DNA from: AC-49 sp963817035
GTDB taxonomy: Bacteria > Actinomycetota > Thermoleophilia > Solirubrobacterales > Solirubrobacteraceae
Assembly: GCA_963817035.1 (NCBI GenBank)
Contig: CAWFMM010000003.1
Span: 124,001 to 188,000 of the forward strand
Length of the DNA: 64,000 bases
Direction: 5' to 3'
Shown: positions 25,963 to 35,232 of the stretch, piece after piece
Layout: every line of letters begins with the position of its first letter
Numbering within the stretch: the first letter of the stretch is position 1
Made by a program: the position numbers and the translations under genes
Notes under the pieces: generated by a model
The model's input: the letters and a program-made list of their open reading frames with translations, nothing else
Database searches by the model: none
Told to the model about the DNA's origin: nothing

Positions 25963-28941
25963 TTGCTCGCGCTCGTAGCCGTCACCACACGTCGGGTCGC
26001 GTCGATCGCACTGTTCGCAGCAGTGCTGTTCTCGTTCAGCGTCAGCGCTGCTCATGCCTCGGGACTCGGCTCGGAGCCGGACCTCGTGGCGATACTCGAC
26101 TCCGGCACCTCGCCGATCTGCGCCGACTCGACCGCGTCCACCGTGCATGACACGCCGTCGGCGATCGATCTCGGCGCGCTGTGCGGTGACCCTGGTGGCG
26201 CCCTGACCTACGTCGTCGATCAGTCGCCCAGCCACGGCATCGCGACGGTGAGCGGCGCCATCGTGACCGACACGCCGGCGGCCGGGTTCGTCGGCACCGA
26301 CACCTTCACCTACCACGCCACCGACGGAGTCGACCCGCCTTCGGCGTCGCAGACGATCACGCTGACGGTGACCGATCAGGCGCCCGTCTGTAGCGGTCAG
26401 AGTGTGAACGCGGTGCAGGGGCAGCCCAAGGTCGTGCTTCTGAGCTGCACCGACGCGGACGGCGACGCCCTGACGTACTCGATCGTCAGCGGACCAGGTC
26501 AGGGCAGCGTAGGTGCGCCCGCCGGTAACGCCGTGACCTACACGGCATCGCCGGGCTACGCCGGCGGCCCTGACAGCTTCACGTTCAAGGCCAGCGACGG
26601 CGCCCAGAGCAGCACGACCGCGACGGTCACGATCGTCGTCAACCACGCCCCGACGTGCTCTGCGGCCAGCGCCTCGACCCTCCACGACCGCGCCGTCGGC
26701 CTCGCGATGAGCTGCTCTGACGCCGACGGCGACGCGCTGAGCTACTCCGTCGTCAGCGGCCCCAGCCACGGCGTGGTGAGCATCGCCGCGCCGACCGCGA
26801 CGTACACGCCGTCCGCCGGTTTTGCCGGCAGTGACAGCTTCACGTTCCACGCGACCGATTCCCACGGCATCTCCTCGACACCCGCCACCGCCACGATCAC
26901 CGTCGCGGCCAACCGCGCGCCGGTGTGCACTGGGATCGACTCCGCGCACGCGGTGCCCGCGGTCCAGGACAACGCGGTGGACCTGACCCTCACCTGCAGC
27001 GACGCTGACGGCGATCCGATGACCTTCTCGATCGTCAACGGTCCGCAGCACGGAACGCTGGGCTCCGCTCTGACCGGCACCGGGAACACCCGCCATGTCA
27101 CGTATACCGCGTCAGCGAGCTACGTCGGCGGTCCCGACAGCATCACCTTCAAGGCGAGCGACGGCATCACCGACAGCGCGACCGTGACGGTGTCGATCGC
27201 GGTCGACACGCCGCCGACGTGCACGTCCGTCGCAACGTCGACCATCCACGACCACGCCAAGACCGTTGCGCTGGGCTGCAGCGACGCGGATGCCGGCGAC
27301 ACGCTCACTTACCACATCACCCAGCCCGCCCATGGGACGTGGACGCGGACCGGGGGCAGCGTGACCTACACGCCCGCCGTCCACTACACCGGGCCCGACA
27401 GCTTCTCGTACTACGTGACCGATGCCGATGGCGTCGACTCGCCCACGCAGACCGCGTCGATCACGGTGACGGACGTCAAGCCGACCTGCACGACACCGGC
27501 GACGGTCAATGCGGTTCAGGGACAGCCGAAGGCGATCGCCCTCAGTTGCGCCGACACCGACGCAGATCCGGTCGTCCTCTCGGTCGTCGGCGCTCCGAGC
27601 AACGGCACCCTTGGCGCCATCTCCACGAGCTCCGTGACGTACACCGCGTCGGCCACCTACCCCGGCGGGCCCGACAGCTTCACGTTCAAGGCCAACGATG
27701 GCGTCCAGGACAGCGCCACCGTGACCGTCACGATCGCCGTCAACCACATCCCCGTGTGTACCGACGTGCACCTCACGACCCACCAGAACCAGGCCGTTTC
27801 CGTGAGTCCGGCGTGCAGCGACCTCGATGGGTCCGCTGACACGCTCACCTACTCCGTCGACAGCCAGCCCCAGCATATGCAGGGGGCGGTGACCCTCCCC
27901 GGAACATACCGGCCGCTCGACGGCTTCACCGGCACCGACACCTTCACCTACCACGCGACCGATTCCCACGGCATCGCCTCGGCGACGAAGACCGTCACCA
28001 TCGCCGTCGACGACCGGCCGCCGGTCTGCCAGGCGACTCCGACGACCGTGGGCGCGGTGCAGGGTCAGCCGGTGATCATCGATCTGGGCCGGTACTGCAG
28101 CGACGCGGACGGGGACACTCTGAGCTACAGCGCCAGCGCCCCGACCCACGGCTCCGTGCACGTCGCCGGCTCGATCGTCACCTACACCGCTGCGGCCGAG
28201 TACGGCGGCGGTCCTGACAGCTTCACGTTCGTTGCCAACGACGGGGCGCAGGACAGCGCCACGAGGACGGTCACGATCGCGGTCGACCATCCCCCGGCGT
28301 GTACCGCCGCCACCGCCTCGGCCCAGCCCGCACAGGCGGTCACGATCCCGCTGAGCTGCACCGATGTCGACGGCGACCCGATCACCTACGCCATCACCGG
28401 TCAACCGCAGGGAGGGACGGTGAGCATCGACACCGCAGGCACGGCGACCTACACGCCGCAGGCGGGGTTCGGCGGCACCGACAGCTTCACGTACCTCGCC
28501 ACCGACGTCCATGGCGTCTCGTCGCCCGGGGCCGGGGTCAGCGTCGTCGTCCCCGCGGCCTCGCCGCCGTCGCAGGGCGCTGCAGGTGGTGGCACCGGTA
28601 GCGGCACCGGTGCCGGGACCGGCACGCACCCGAACCTTCACCCGGTCGTCCTGACGGCGGGCGGTCAGCGACTGGCCGCCGTGCGCACGACGCGCGCGTT
28701 GCGCATCACGGTCGACGGCCCCGGCGGCAGCGCGACGCTTGCCGCCAAGAGCGTGCGTCACGGCACGAGCACGACGCTCGCGCGGCGGGTCGTGCATCTC
28801 GCCCCGGGCTCACACACCGTGACGCTGAGGATCTCCCGCACCGCTGTGATGACCATGCTCACCGGCCGCAGTTCCGTGTCGCTGACCGTCACGCTCGCGC
28901 TCGGGAAGACGACGCGGACGCTGCATCTCACGCTTAGCTGA
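25963..28941 (+). CDS. Secreted protein with tandem cadherin-like/Big_9-type repeats
   Basis: The 992-residue protein begins at TTG 25963 (GAGGAA ribosome site) with a signal peptide (ALFAAVLFSFSVSAAHA). About nine repeats of roughly 85-100 residues follow, with the recurring pattern DADGDxLTYS, GxDSFTFKASDG and TVTIxV. This is the pattern of bacterial cadherin-like (Big_9, tandem-95) domains. Each repeat starts with a Pro-x-Cys and has a second Cys about 20 residues on. A Gly/Thr-rich linker (GTGSGTGAGTGTH) precedes a beta-rich C-terminal domain. No catalytic domain or membrane anchor is seen. An adhesion or matrix role is inference. Confidence 0.82.
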   Translation: MLALVAVTTRRVASIALFAAVLFSFSVSAAHASGLGSEPDLVAILDSGTSPICADSTASTVHDTPSAIDLGALCGDPGGALTYVVDQSPSHGIATVSGAIVTDTPAAGFVGTDTFTYHATDGVDPPSASQTITLTVTDQAPVCSGQSVNAVQGQPKVVLLSCTDADGDALTYSIVSGPGQGSVGAPAGNAVTYTASPGYAGGPDSFTFKASDGAQSSTTATVTIVVNHAPTCSAASASTLHDRAVGLAMSCSDADGDALSYSVVSGPSHGVVSIAAPTATYTPSAGFAGSDSFTFHATDSHGISSTPATATITVAANRAPVCTGIDSAHAVPAVQDNAVDLTLTCSDADGDPMTFSIVNGPQHGTLGSALTGTGNTRHVTYTASASYVGGPDSITFKASDGITDSATVTVSIAVDTPPTCTSVATSTIHDHAKTVALGCSDADAGDTLTYHITQPAHGTWTRTGGSVTYTPAVHYTGPDSFSYYVTDADGVDSPTQTASITVTDVKPTCTTPATVNAVQGQPKAIALSCADTDADPVVLSVVGAPSNGTLGAISTSSVTYTASATYPGGPDSFTFKANDGVQDSATVTVTIAVNHIPVCTDVHLTTHQNQAVSVSPACSDLDGSADTLTYSVDSQPQHMQGAVTLPGTYRPLDGFTGTDTFTYHATDSHGIASATKTVTIAVDDRPPVCQATPTTVGAVQGQPVIIDLGRYCSDADGDTLSYSASAPTHGSVHVAGSIVTYTAAAEYGGGPDSFTFVANDGAQDSATRTVTIAVDHPPACTAATASAQPAQAVTIPLSCTDVDGDPITYAITGQPQGGTVSIDTAGTATYTPQAGFGGTDSFTYLATDVHGVSSPGAGVSVVVPAASPPSQGAAGGGTGSGTGAGTGTHPNLHPVVLTAGGQRLAAVRTTRALRITVDGPGGSATLAAKSVRHGTSTTLARRVVHLAPGSHTVTLRISRTAVMTMLTGRSSVSLTVTLALGKTTRTLHLTLS

Positions 28942-29240
28942 TCCTCGCCGGTACCCGCGATCGAGCACCGGTGCCCGCGATCGCCCTCGTCAGCCCCGTC
29001 TTGTCCGCGACCCGGGCCAGCAACGCGCTGCCGGCATGCGACACCAAACCCTCTGCGTCCGACGTGACTTCTACCTTGATCCGGCGCCCATCGCGTGTCA
29101 CCTTCAAGGTGATCCTCCCGAGTCAGTCTTCAGGCCTTTGACATCCCGAAGAATCCCTGCTCAGGCGGACAGTCAAGCAGCCCCGAACCCCGGGGCCGCA
29201 ACTGTCTCACGCACGATCCGGGCTAGAGCTCGCCGAGCCG
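28942..29240. other. Intergenic region at probable island boundary
   Basis: No convincing gene is present. It holds a 14-bp direct repeat with two mismatches (GGTACCCGCGATCG and GGTGCCCGCGATCG, starting near 28950 and 28970). It also has a perfect palindrome TCACCTT-C-AAGGTGA at 29098-29112. Gene content and apparent GC level change across it, from chromosomal surface genes to the catabolic island. Confidence 0.5.
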
Positions 29241-30182
29241 TTACCGCTGACCGGGGACGAACTGCTGGCCAAGCGCTGCCGGCATAGCCGGTTTCACGGC
29301 GCGGCGCATCTCGAGAGCGGCTCGTACCGAGAGCGCGATCACGGTCAACGCATAGGGCGCCATGGACAAGAAGTTCGAGTTGATGGCCCAGCCGTGCGAC
29401 TGCCCGACATTCACCAGGATCAGCATGATCCCGAACAGATACGAAGCACCGATCAAAGCCAGCGGCCGCCACCCGACGAAGATGACGAGTGCGAATGCGA
29501 CAAAGCCTCGTCCGCCGGTCATCCCTCCCTGGAAGCCTGCGGCGATGATCACGCTGAAGACCGCCCCGCCGACGCCCATGAGCGCGCCACCGAGAGAGAC
29601 GTACGCCATCTGAGTTAGGCGGACCGGCACTCCCGCTGCGTACGCCGCAGAGGGGTCTTCGCCGACGGCGGTCAGGTTGAGTCCTGCGCGCGTACGCGAC
29701 AGCAACAGCGCGACCAGGATCGCGAGGAAGATCGCGAGATACACAGGCCACGTCTGTTGGAACAGGATCTCGCCGAGCCACGGGATCTTGTCGAGCAGCG
29801 GGATGTTGATCTGCGACAGCTCCACCTTCAGAGGCCGCCCGACATAGGAGTTGCCGAGTTGTGAGGCTAACCCGAGGCCGACGAACCAAGCCGCGAGCCC
29901 CGAGAGGATCTGGGGAACCCCCAGCATGACGCTTGGAAGTCCGATCATGACTGCCGAGAACACCGCGCCGGCGCCGGCGCCCGCAAGGAGCCCGAGCGCG
30001 ACGCTTGAGGTGTTCACCGCGACGGCGAATCCGGCGAAGGCCCCGATCATCATGACGCCCTCGATCCCGATGTTCATCACCCCGGCCTTCTCATTGACGA
30101 GTTCGCCCAGTGACGCATACAACAGGGGAACGGCCGCCGCGACCGCCGAGATGAGGGAGGCTAGGACGACTCCGTGGTTCAA
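29241..30182 (-). CDS. ABC transporter permease, BMP/nucleoside importer type (second permease)
   Basis: The 313-residue multi-pass membrane protein has the family landmarks GELVNEKAGVMNIGIEGVMM, quoted by its core motif NIGIEG, and later SRTRAGLNLTAVGEDP. It matches the YufQ/BmpC-type permeases that work with BMP-family lipoproteins to import nucleosides and related small molecules. The start is TTG 30182, overlapping the stop of the upstream permease (TTGA). A longer upstream extension would lie inside that gene and is not hydrophobic. It is the last gene of the importer operon. Confidence 0.88.
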   Translation of the reverse strand: MNHGVVLASLISAVAAAVPLLYASLGELVNEKAGVMNIGIEGVMMIGAFAGFAVAVNTSSVALGLLAGAGAGAVFSAVMIGLPSVMLGVPQILSGLAAWFVGLGLASQLGNSYVGRPLKVELSQINIPLLDKIPWLGEILFQQTWPVYLAIFLAILVALLLSRTRAGLNLTAVGEDPSAAYAAGVPVRLTQMAYVSLGGALMGVGGAVFSVIIAAGFQGGMTGGRGFVAFALVIFVGWRPLALIGASYLFGIMLILVNVGQSHGWAINSNFLSMAPYALTVIALSVRAALEMRRAVKPAMPAALGQQFVPGQR

Positions 30183-31354
30183 CGTACTGCCTCTGGGTTC
30201 ACGTCCATGTTGTCTGGCAGCTCGGCAGGTGGCTCGTTCGCCCTCGAAGGTTCCGAAACCCTGACGAACCGGTATCGAGCGATCACGTCGGCGAGACCGC
30301 CGACAATGATCAGTAGACCGAACAGCAGCAGGGCTGCGTCCGGTGACACTCCGGAGAGCTGGAGTGCAAGCGTCGCGGTGACAATGCCAGCGAGCACGAC
30401 TCCCATAGGAATGCACGCCAGCGGCGAGGAGAGCGCGAGGACCGCCACGACGACTGCGAGGAATCCCGTGTTAGACGAAAGGCCAAGCGACACATTGTGG
30501 ACCTGGTCGAGCATGACGGTGCCGCCAGCCAGTCCTGCCACTCCCGCGGAGACGAGGAAGACGAGCGTTCGACTGTGAGCGACATTGATGCCCGCGTACT
30601 CCGCGGTGATTTCATCGCTGCCTACCAGCCGCGCCCGGAACCCGGCCTCGGAGTAGCGGAAGGCAAGCCACGCGAAAACGCAGACAACGATCGCGATCAG
30701 GAAACCCGCGCCGATCGTGAGCGACCCGAGGCTGAACTGCGGAAGGTCCGAGCGGCGCGACAACTCCTTGCTCGCGATGTCCTGACTGTTGCCCGTTCCC
30801 CATGGGCCGGTCGCCCAGTAGGCGATCCACAGAGGCGCCATGAACGTGAACATCAGCGTCGTCAGAATCTCGCTGACGCCCAGGTACATTCGCAGCAGGG
30901 CGGGAATCAGCCCGTACAGGGCTCCGCCGATGAAGGCTGCCAACAGGCAGAGCGGGATCATCAGGGCGCTGGGCAGGGACGGTGCGCTGAAGGCGACTGC
31001 CGCCGCAGCCCAGGCGCCAAAATAGAGCTGACCGTCGACGCCAATGTTCCAGAGACCAACCTGCCGGCCGATCGCGACAGCGCAGGCGGCAAGTATCAGC
31101 GGCGTGGCAATTTGCAAGACGCTGGTAATTCCGAACGCGCTACCGAATGTGGCGGTCCATACGACCGAGAAGATCTCCGACCCAACGTGGGTCAGAGCGG
31201 CGATCAGCAGGAAGCCGAGAGCCATCCCCACAAAGATCAGTATCGAGCGAAGCCAAACACTCGGCACAGCCGTTGGGTCGTACATCCGCAACGCCACCCG
31301 GCGCCGCGGCGCGGGCCGTGCCGGCGCGTCGCGCGGGGGTGAGAGACTAGTCAT
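30179..31354 (-). CDS. ABC transporter permease, BMP/nucleoside importer type (first permease)
   Basis: The 391-residue protein has an N-terminal cytoplasmic stretch of about 35 residues and roughly ten hydrophobic helices. It has the conserved segments LWNIGVDGQLY, SEILTTLMF and FRYSEAGFRARLVG, as in YufP/BmpB-type permeases. It starts at ATG 31354, overlapping the ATPase stop by 8 bp. A degraded copy of the beginning of this gene, in inverted orientation, lies at about 50390-50505. Confidence 0.9.
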   Translation of the reverse strand: MTSLSPPRDAPARPAPRRRVALRMYDPTAVPSVWLRSILIFVGMALGFLLIAALTHVGSEIFSVVWTATFGSAFGITSVLQIATPLILAACAVAIGRQVGLWNIGVDGQLYFGAWAAAAVAFSAPSLPSALMIPLCLLAAFIGGALYGLIPALLRMYLGVSEILTTLMFTFMAPLWIAYWATGPWGTGNSQDIASKELSRRSDLPQFSLGSLTIGAGFLIAIVVCVFAWLAFRYSEAGFRARLVGSDEITAEYAGINVAHSRTLVFLVSAGVAGLAGGTVMLDQVHNVSLGLSSNTGFLAVVVAVLALSSPLACIPMGVVLAGIVTATLALQLSGVSPDAALLLFGLLIIVGGLADVIARYRFVRVSEPSRANEPPAELPDNMDVNPEAVR

Positions 31355-32984
31355 CTGCCGGCACCCCAGCGGTTCTCCGAGCCGCAGGCCCGTCCTTTCG
31401 TGCCCCGCCCATCAGGAGACCGATCTCATCGCGCTTGGCGTCGGCTTGGGCAAACACTCCCTGCACTTTCCCTTCGTAGAGGACGAGAACCCGGTCGCTC
31501 AGCTTCAAGATCTCGTCGAGATCCTCAGAGATCAGCAGGATTCCCGCGCCTCGTTCCGCGGCACCGATCAGAGCCGTGTGAACGCGCTCGGTCGCCGCGA
31601 CATCCAAGCCGCGGGAGGGGTGTGCTGCGATGATGACAAGCTCGCCGGCCCGAAGCTCGCGCTGGACGAGCAGCCTCTGCATCTGACCGCCGGATAGCGT
31701 GTTGACCCGGCGACCCGGTTCGATCCCCGGTAGATCAGCCGCCCCAAGAAGATCGGTGGTGAATTCACGGATCCGTCGCGGAGACAGCCCGAACGGAGTC
31801 CGGAGATGAGGTTCGTGCGTCGACTTCATTACGGCGCTCGTCTCCACCGACTCAGTCAATGCCATGCCGATTGCAGCATCCTCGGCGATATGCCCGATGC
31901 CGGCCCTGATGAAGTCGCGCGCGGGCGCGCCAGTAAGATCGCTGCCCGCCACCATGACGGTGCCGTCAGTCGGGCGGACGATCCCGGTCGCGACGGCCGC
32001 CAGTTCGGGCTGGCCGTTTCCGGCTACCCCTGCGACCCCGACGATCTCGCCGCCACGAAGGTCGAGGTCGACGTCCTGCAGCGTAGGAACATCCGCGCGG
32101 CTGGCGAGTGTCACGCCGCGCAGGGCGAGCACGGTCTCACCGAGCTCGGATGGAGGACGTCGAACCGCCGCGACCACGTCACGGCCAACCATGTTGCGTG
32201 CGAGTAGCTCGACCGTGCAGTCCTTCTTGGGGCTCTCCCAGACGACTCTCCCGCGCCGGACAACAGTGACTCGGTCGCAGATGTCCATCACCTCGTACAG
32301 CTTGTGCGAGACGAACACCACAGCCCGTCCGTCGGCGGCCAAGGCGCTAACAGTCTCGAAAAGCGAATCGACTTCCCGGGGGGTCAGGAGCGCGGTCGGC
32401 TCGTCGAGGATCAGGACACGTGCACCGTGAGCCAGGGTGCGCAGGATTGCCACCCGCTGAGCTTCTCCTGCCGAGAGGTCGTAGATACGCGCATCCGGGT
32501 TCACCGGCAGGCCATACCGCTCGGAGAGTTCCAACGTGCGAGATCGAAGTACCTTTCGCGAGGCAGCGCGCGGCGTCGCCGCCCAACCAACGTGCAGGTT
32601 CTCGGCGACCGTGAAATTTCGGATCAGCCGGTAGCTCTGGTGCACGATGCCGAGGCCGTTGCGGAACCCGTCCTGCGGCGAACGGATGCCTGCCTCCGTG
32701 CCGTCGACGAAAATGATCCCGGCGTCAGCACGCAGGATCCCGCACGCGATGTTCATGAGCGTCGTCTTGCCGGCGCCGTTTTCGCCCAAGAGCCCGTGGA
32801 CTTCGCCTCCATGCACGGCGAAGTCCACGCCGTCGAGTGCGGTAGCTCCCCCAAACTGCTTGACGATGCCGGCCAGTGACAGGAACGCCGGGGGCGCACC
32901 GGAAGTGCTCGGCCCAACAGGGGCGGACGCCGCCGCCGGCCCGTCCCTGTTGGGTTCGCTACTTTGTGATGTTGTAGAGAGCAC
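31347..32984 (-). CDS. ABC transporter ATP-binding protein with two nucleotide-binding domains
   Basis: The 545-residue protein contains two ABC ATPase modules, as in YufO/RbsA-type importers. The first has Walker A GENGAGKTT, signature LSAGEAQR and Walker B LILDEPTA. The second has the signature LSGGQMQR but a weaker Walker A region (GVAGNGQPE), so it is probably less active, as is common in this family. The start is GTG 32984. It follows the BMP substrate-binding gene and overlaps the permease gene, forming the energising unit of the importer. Confidence 0.92.
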   Translation of the reverse strand: MLSTTSQSSEPNRDGPAAASAPVGPSTSGAPPAFLSLAGIVKQFGGATALDGVDFAVHGGEVHGLLGENGAGKTTLMNIACGILRADAGIIFVDGTEAGIRSPQDGFRNGLGIVHQSYRLIRNFTVAENLHVGWAATPRAASRKVLRSRTLELSERYGLPVNPDARIYDLSAGEAQRVAILRTLAHGARVLILDEPTALLTPREVDSLFETVSALAADGRAVVFVSHKLYEVMDICDRVTVVRRGRVVWESPKKDCTVELLARNMVGRDVVAAVRRPPSELGETVLALRGVTLASRADVPTLQDVDLDLRGGEIVGVAGVAGNGQPELAAVATGIVRPTDGTVMVAGSDLTGAPARDFIRAGIGHIAEDAAIGMALTESVETSAVMKSTHEPHLRTPFGLSPRRIREFTTDLLGAADLPGIEPGRRVNTLSGGQMQRLLVQRELRAGELVIIAAHPSRGLDVAATERVHTALIGAAERGAGILLISEDLDEILKLSDRVLVLYEGKVQGVFAQADAKRDEIGLLMGGARKDGPAARRTAGVPADD

Positions 32985-33026
32985 TCGTCGTGCCTTTGTT
33001 GCTTGCGCGCATGGTTGCGGCAGGCG

Positions 33027-34220
33027 TCAGCCTCCGATGACGCCCTTGACGGGATAGTTCCACTGCTGCGTCAGCTTCGGATCGCGCAGATCGATCGTCT
33101 TGCCTGCCGGGATGCGGAGCTTGCCGTTTGCGTCGTAGATCGGACCCTTGATCGGGCTCTCGCCGGAGTTCATCTGCTTGGATACCGCCTCGACCTTCGC
33201 CTTGACGTCCGCAGGGATCTTCGGCCCCCATGGTGCAAGCGGGATGTCGACCGGCTTCGGGGTCCCGTAGACGCCGGCTGGCAATGTCTTCTGCCTGAGG
33301 TCCGAGAACGTCCCGTTCTGGATCGAGTCGACGATCTGGCTGATCGAACTCTGGAGCGACTTGCTCCACTCAGGAGTCGTCACATACTTGTCGTCAAGCG
33401 GCGCCGATGGAGGTACGTACGTTCCAAAACTCCACACGCCCTTCCGCAGGGCCGCGGTCATCGCAGACTGGTCATCCTGCCAGTGGTTGATGACGTCGGC
33501 CCCCGCGTCGATCAGCGTGTTGGCGGCCTCGATCGATGCTGGCGGCTTGAAGTAGTCGTTGACGTAGATGTTCCGGACCTTGCAGTCAGGCTTGACCGAC
33601 TGGCAACCAAGTGCATATGCGTTCAGGCCCGACTGAATGTTGGGGACCTTGTACGGGTTTACCATCCCGATCGTCCCGGACTTGGTGAGGAGGCCGGCCG
33701 CGATGCCCTGGAGATAGATCGGCGAGAACTGGTCCTGGTTCTGCCCAACGGTGTTCGCAGGCATCGTCACCCCGGGGGGTGGGGTCTGTTCGATGCAGTG
33801 AGCCTTCGGGAACTTCGCGCAAGCCTGGTAGAAGAGCTTGCCTGCCGCCACGGTGTCGAGAACGACGTTGTAGCCCTGTTGTAGAAGCTGGGTCGTTGCC
33901 TGCGTCATCTGCGCGTTGTAGGGAACGTCCTCCACGAGCTTGACGTCGATCCCGTACTTCTGCTTCAGGGTTTCGAACGAATTCAGGTACGCCCTGCCAT
34001 ATTCCTCAGAGTTGAACTTCGCGAGGTAGATCGCAGCCATCTTGACCGGGACCTTCAACTTCTTCGGGGTCGTTGAACTGCCGCTAGCGCTAGTGCTCCC
34101 GGAACCACTACTGCCGCTGCTGCCACATGCAGCCAACGCCAGCGCGGCAAAAATACACGCCAGCAGCGCAAGTACCTTCATCCTCGAGAGAGAGTTCATC
34201 CTCGACAAGCACCGTCCCAT
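33027..34220 (-). CDS. BMP-family substrate-binding lipoprotein of the ABC importer
   Basis: The 397-residue protein carries a lipoprotein signal (LALLACIFAALALAAC, lipobox cysteine followed by GSS), then a Ser/Gly linker and a PnrA/BMP-type periplasmic-binding fold. ATG 34220 has GGAG 6 nt upstream; later in-frame ATGs have the GAGG directly adjacent. BMP proteins usually bind purine nucleosides, but some bind other small organics, so the ligand may be the island's substrate. Key motifs are LLQQGYNVVLDT, VGQNQDQFSP and GADVINHWQDDQS. Confidence 0.88.
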   Translation of the reverse strand: MGRCLSRMNSLSRMKVLALLACIFAALALAACGSSGSSGSGSTSASGSSTTPKKLKVPVKMAAIYLAKFNSEEYGRAYLNSFETLKQKYGIDVKLVEDVPYNAQMTQATTQLLQQGYNVVLDTVAAGKLFYQACAKFPKAHCIEQTPPPGVTMPANTVGQNQDQFSPIYLQGIAAGLLTKSGTIGMVNPYKVPNIQSGLNAYALGCQSVKPDCKVRNIYVNDYFKPPASIEAANTLIDAGADVINHWQDDQSAMTAALRKGVWSFGTYVPPSAPLDDKYVTTPEWSKSLQSSISQIVDSIQNGTFSDLRQKTLPAGVYGTPKPVDIPLAPWGPKIPADVKAKVEAVSKQMNSGESPIKGPIYDANGKLRIPAGKTIDLRDPKLTQQWNYPVKGVIGG

Positions 34221-34503
34221 AATCTTCTCCATTTCGCCGATTACCAGGCGGAGCCAGCATCTGCGCCGGCAACACGTAGCACCAGAGTTCCCGGACGCCC
34301 AGCTGTCGCTGTGTAAGCCGCCACCCACGACGTCGTGCACACGGACCAAGCGCGCCGTTCGGACGTGCAACGCTCGCCGCTGGTCCAACATTCGCCCATG
34401 GTCCGACGCTACATCCTCGGATATTGAAGACCCATAGCTGATAGAGCGAAGTTCGCTGCGCCCGGGTCGTGTAAATCACGAAGAGCCCGATCGCCCCATC
34501 GGG
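34221..34503 (-). promoter_or_regulatory. Promoter region of the BMP importer operon
   Basis: This 283-bp gap carries no gene. It holds the 26-bp element at 34431-34456 that recurs upstream of the molybdenum hydroxylase operon. It is AT-richer than flanking coding sequence and is the only space for an importer promoter, since all upstream genes to 46533 are tightly packed. Confidence 0.5.
34431..34456. repeat. 26-bp shared promoter element, copy 1
   Basis: It is identical at 25 of 26 positions to 46698-46723. It contains the palindrome GCGAA-G-TTCGC (34446-34456) and CCCATAG at the other end. Both copies lie upstream of minus-strand operons, which suggests a shared regulator. Confidence 0.75.
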
Positions 34504-35232
34504 TCATTGGATGCTGTACCCCGCGTCGGCGACTACGGTCGATCCGTGCAACGCCGAGGACTCGTCGCCCGCGAGGAACGCGATCACGCGCGCGGTCTCC
34601 TCTGGTTCGGCGAAGCGACCGGCCAGTGTGCGCGACGTATACCTCCGCAGCTCGCCCTCGGGGTCTGGAACTGCCTGGAAATACCTGCGATTGCCGGCCG
34701 TCATGACAGGCCCAGGGCACACGCAGTTGACGCGGATTCCCTCGCGGCCATGATCAACGGCGAGCGCGCGCGTGAAGTGGATCAGCCCGGCTTTCGACGC
34801 GCAGTAGGCGACGTAACGCTGCTCGGCAAGGAGCCCGAACTGCGAGCCCACCGTCACGATTGCCGCCGAGTTGCCCTGGCGCAGATACGGCAGGGCGGCG
34901 CGCACGCAGAAGTACGGCCCTGTGAGATTCACGGCCATGATCCGATCCCAGTCCGCGGGAGCGGTCTCCTCGGCCGTCCCGATCGTGGTTATCCCCGCGA
35001 CGCAGATGAGGGCATCGAGCCCGGAGAGGCGGTCAGCCGCGGTCTGGATCGCCTGGTTGATGGCCTCCTCGTTCGCGACATCTGCGAGCAGCAGTCCGTC
35101 GTCGATGTCGTCGGACGAAGCTATATCTACGCCAACAACTTTCCAGCCGCGTGACTCGAGCAGTCGGCGTGTGGCTAGCCCGATCCCGGCCGCCCCCCCG
35201 GTCACGACGGCTCTCCGTGCCGGCTCAGACAC
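34504..35232 (-). CDS. Short-chain dehydrogenase/reductase (SDR)
   Basis: The 242-residue classical SDR has the Rossmann motif VTGGAAGIGLA, an acidic residue after the second strand (VVGVDIAS, favouring NAD+), the catalytic Tyr and Lys in YVAYCASK, and Ser in TVGSQFG. It oxidises or reduces an unknown alcohol or ketone. It begins at GTG 35232, overlapping the lpd stop by 8 bp, so it is the last gene of the 2-oxoacid dehydrogenase block. It is clearly paralogous to the SDR at 57899-58627. Confidence 0.9.
   Translation of the reverse strand: MSEPARRAVVTGGAAGIGLATRRLLESRGWKVVGVDIASSDDIDDGLLLADVANEEAINQAIQTAADRLSGLDALICVAGITTIGTAEETAPADWDRIMAVNLTGPYFCVRAALPYLRQGNSAAIVTVGSQFGLLAEQRYVAYCASKAGLIHFTRALAVDHGREGIRVNCVCPGPVMTAGNRRYFQAVPDPEGELRRYTSRTLAGRFAEPEETARVIAFLAGDESSALHGSTVVADAGYSIQ

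Noticed and set aside
28942..29240. A tRNA or attachment site as island target
   Set aside because: No cloverleaf or TTC-type T-loop motif and no integrase gene were found in the window.
29036..29287. Small plus-strand frame in the island boundary
   Set aside because: No ribosome site, poor codon bias, no family match, and it runs into the permease gene.
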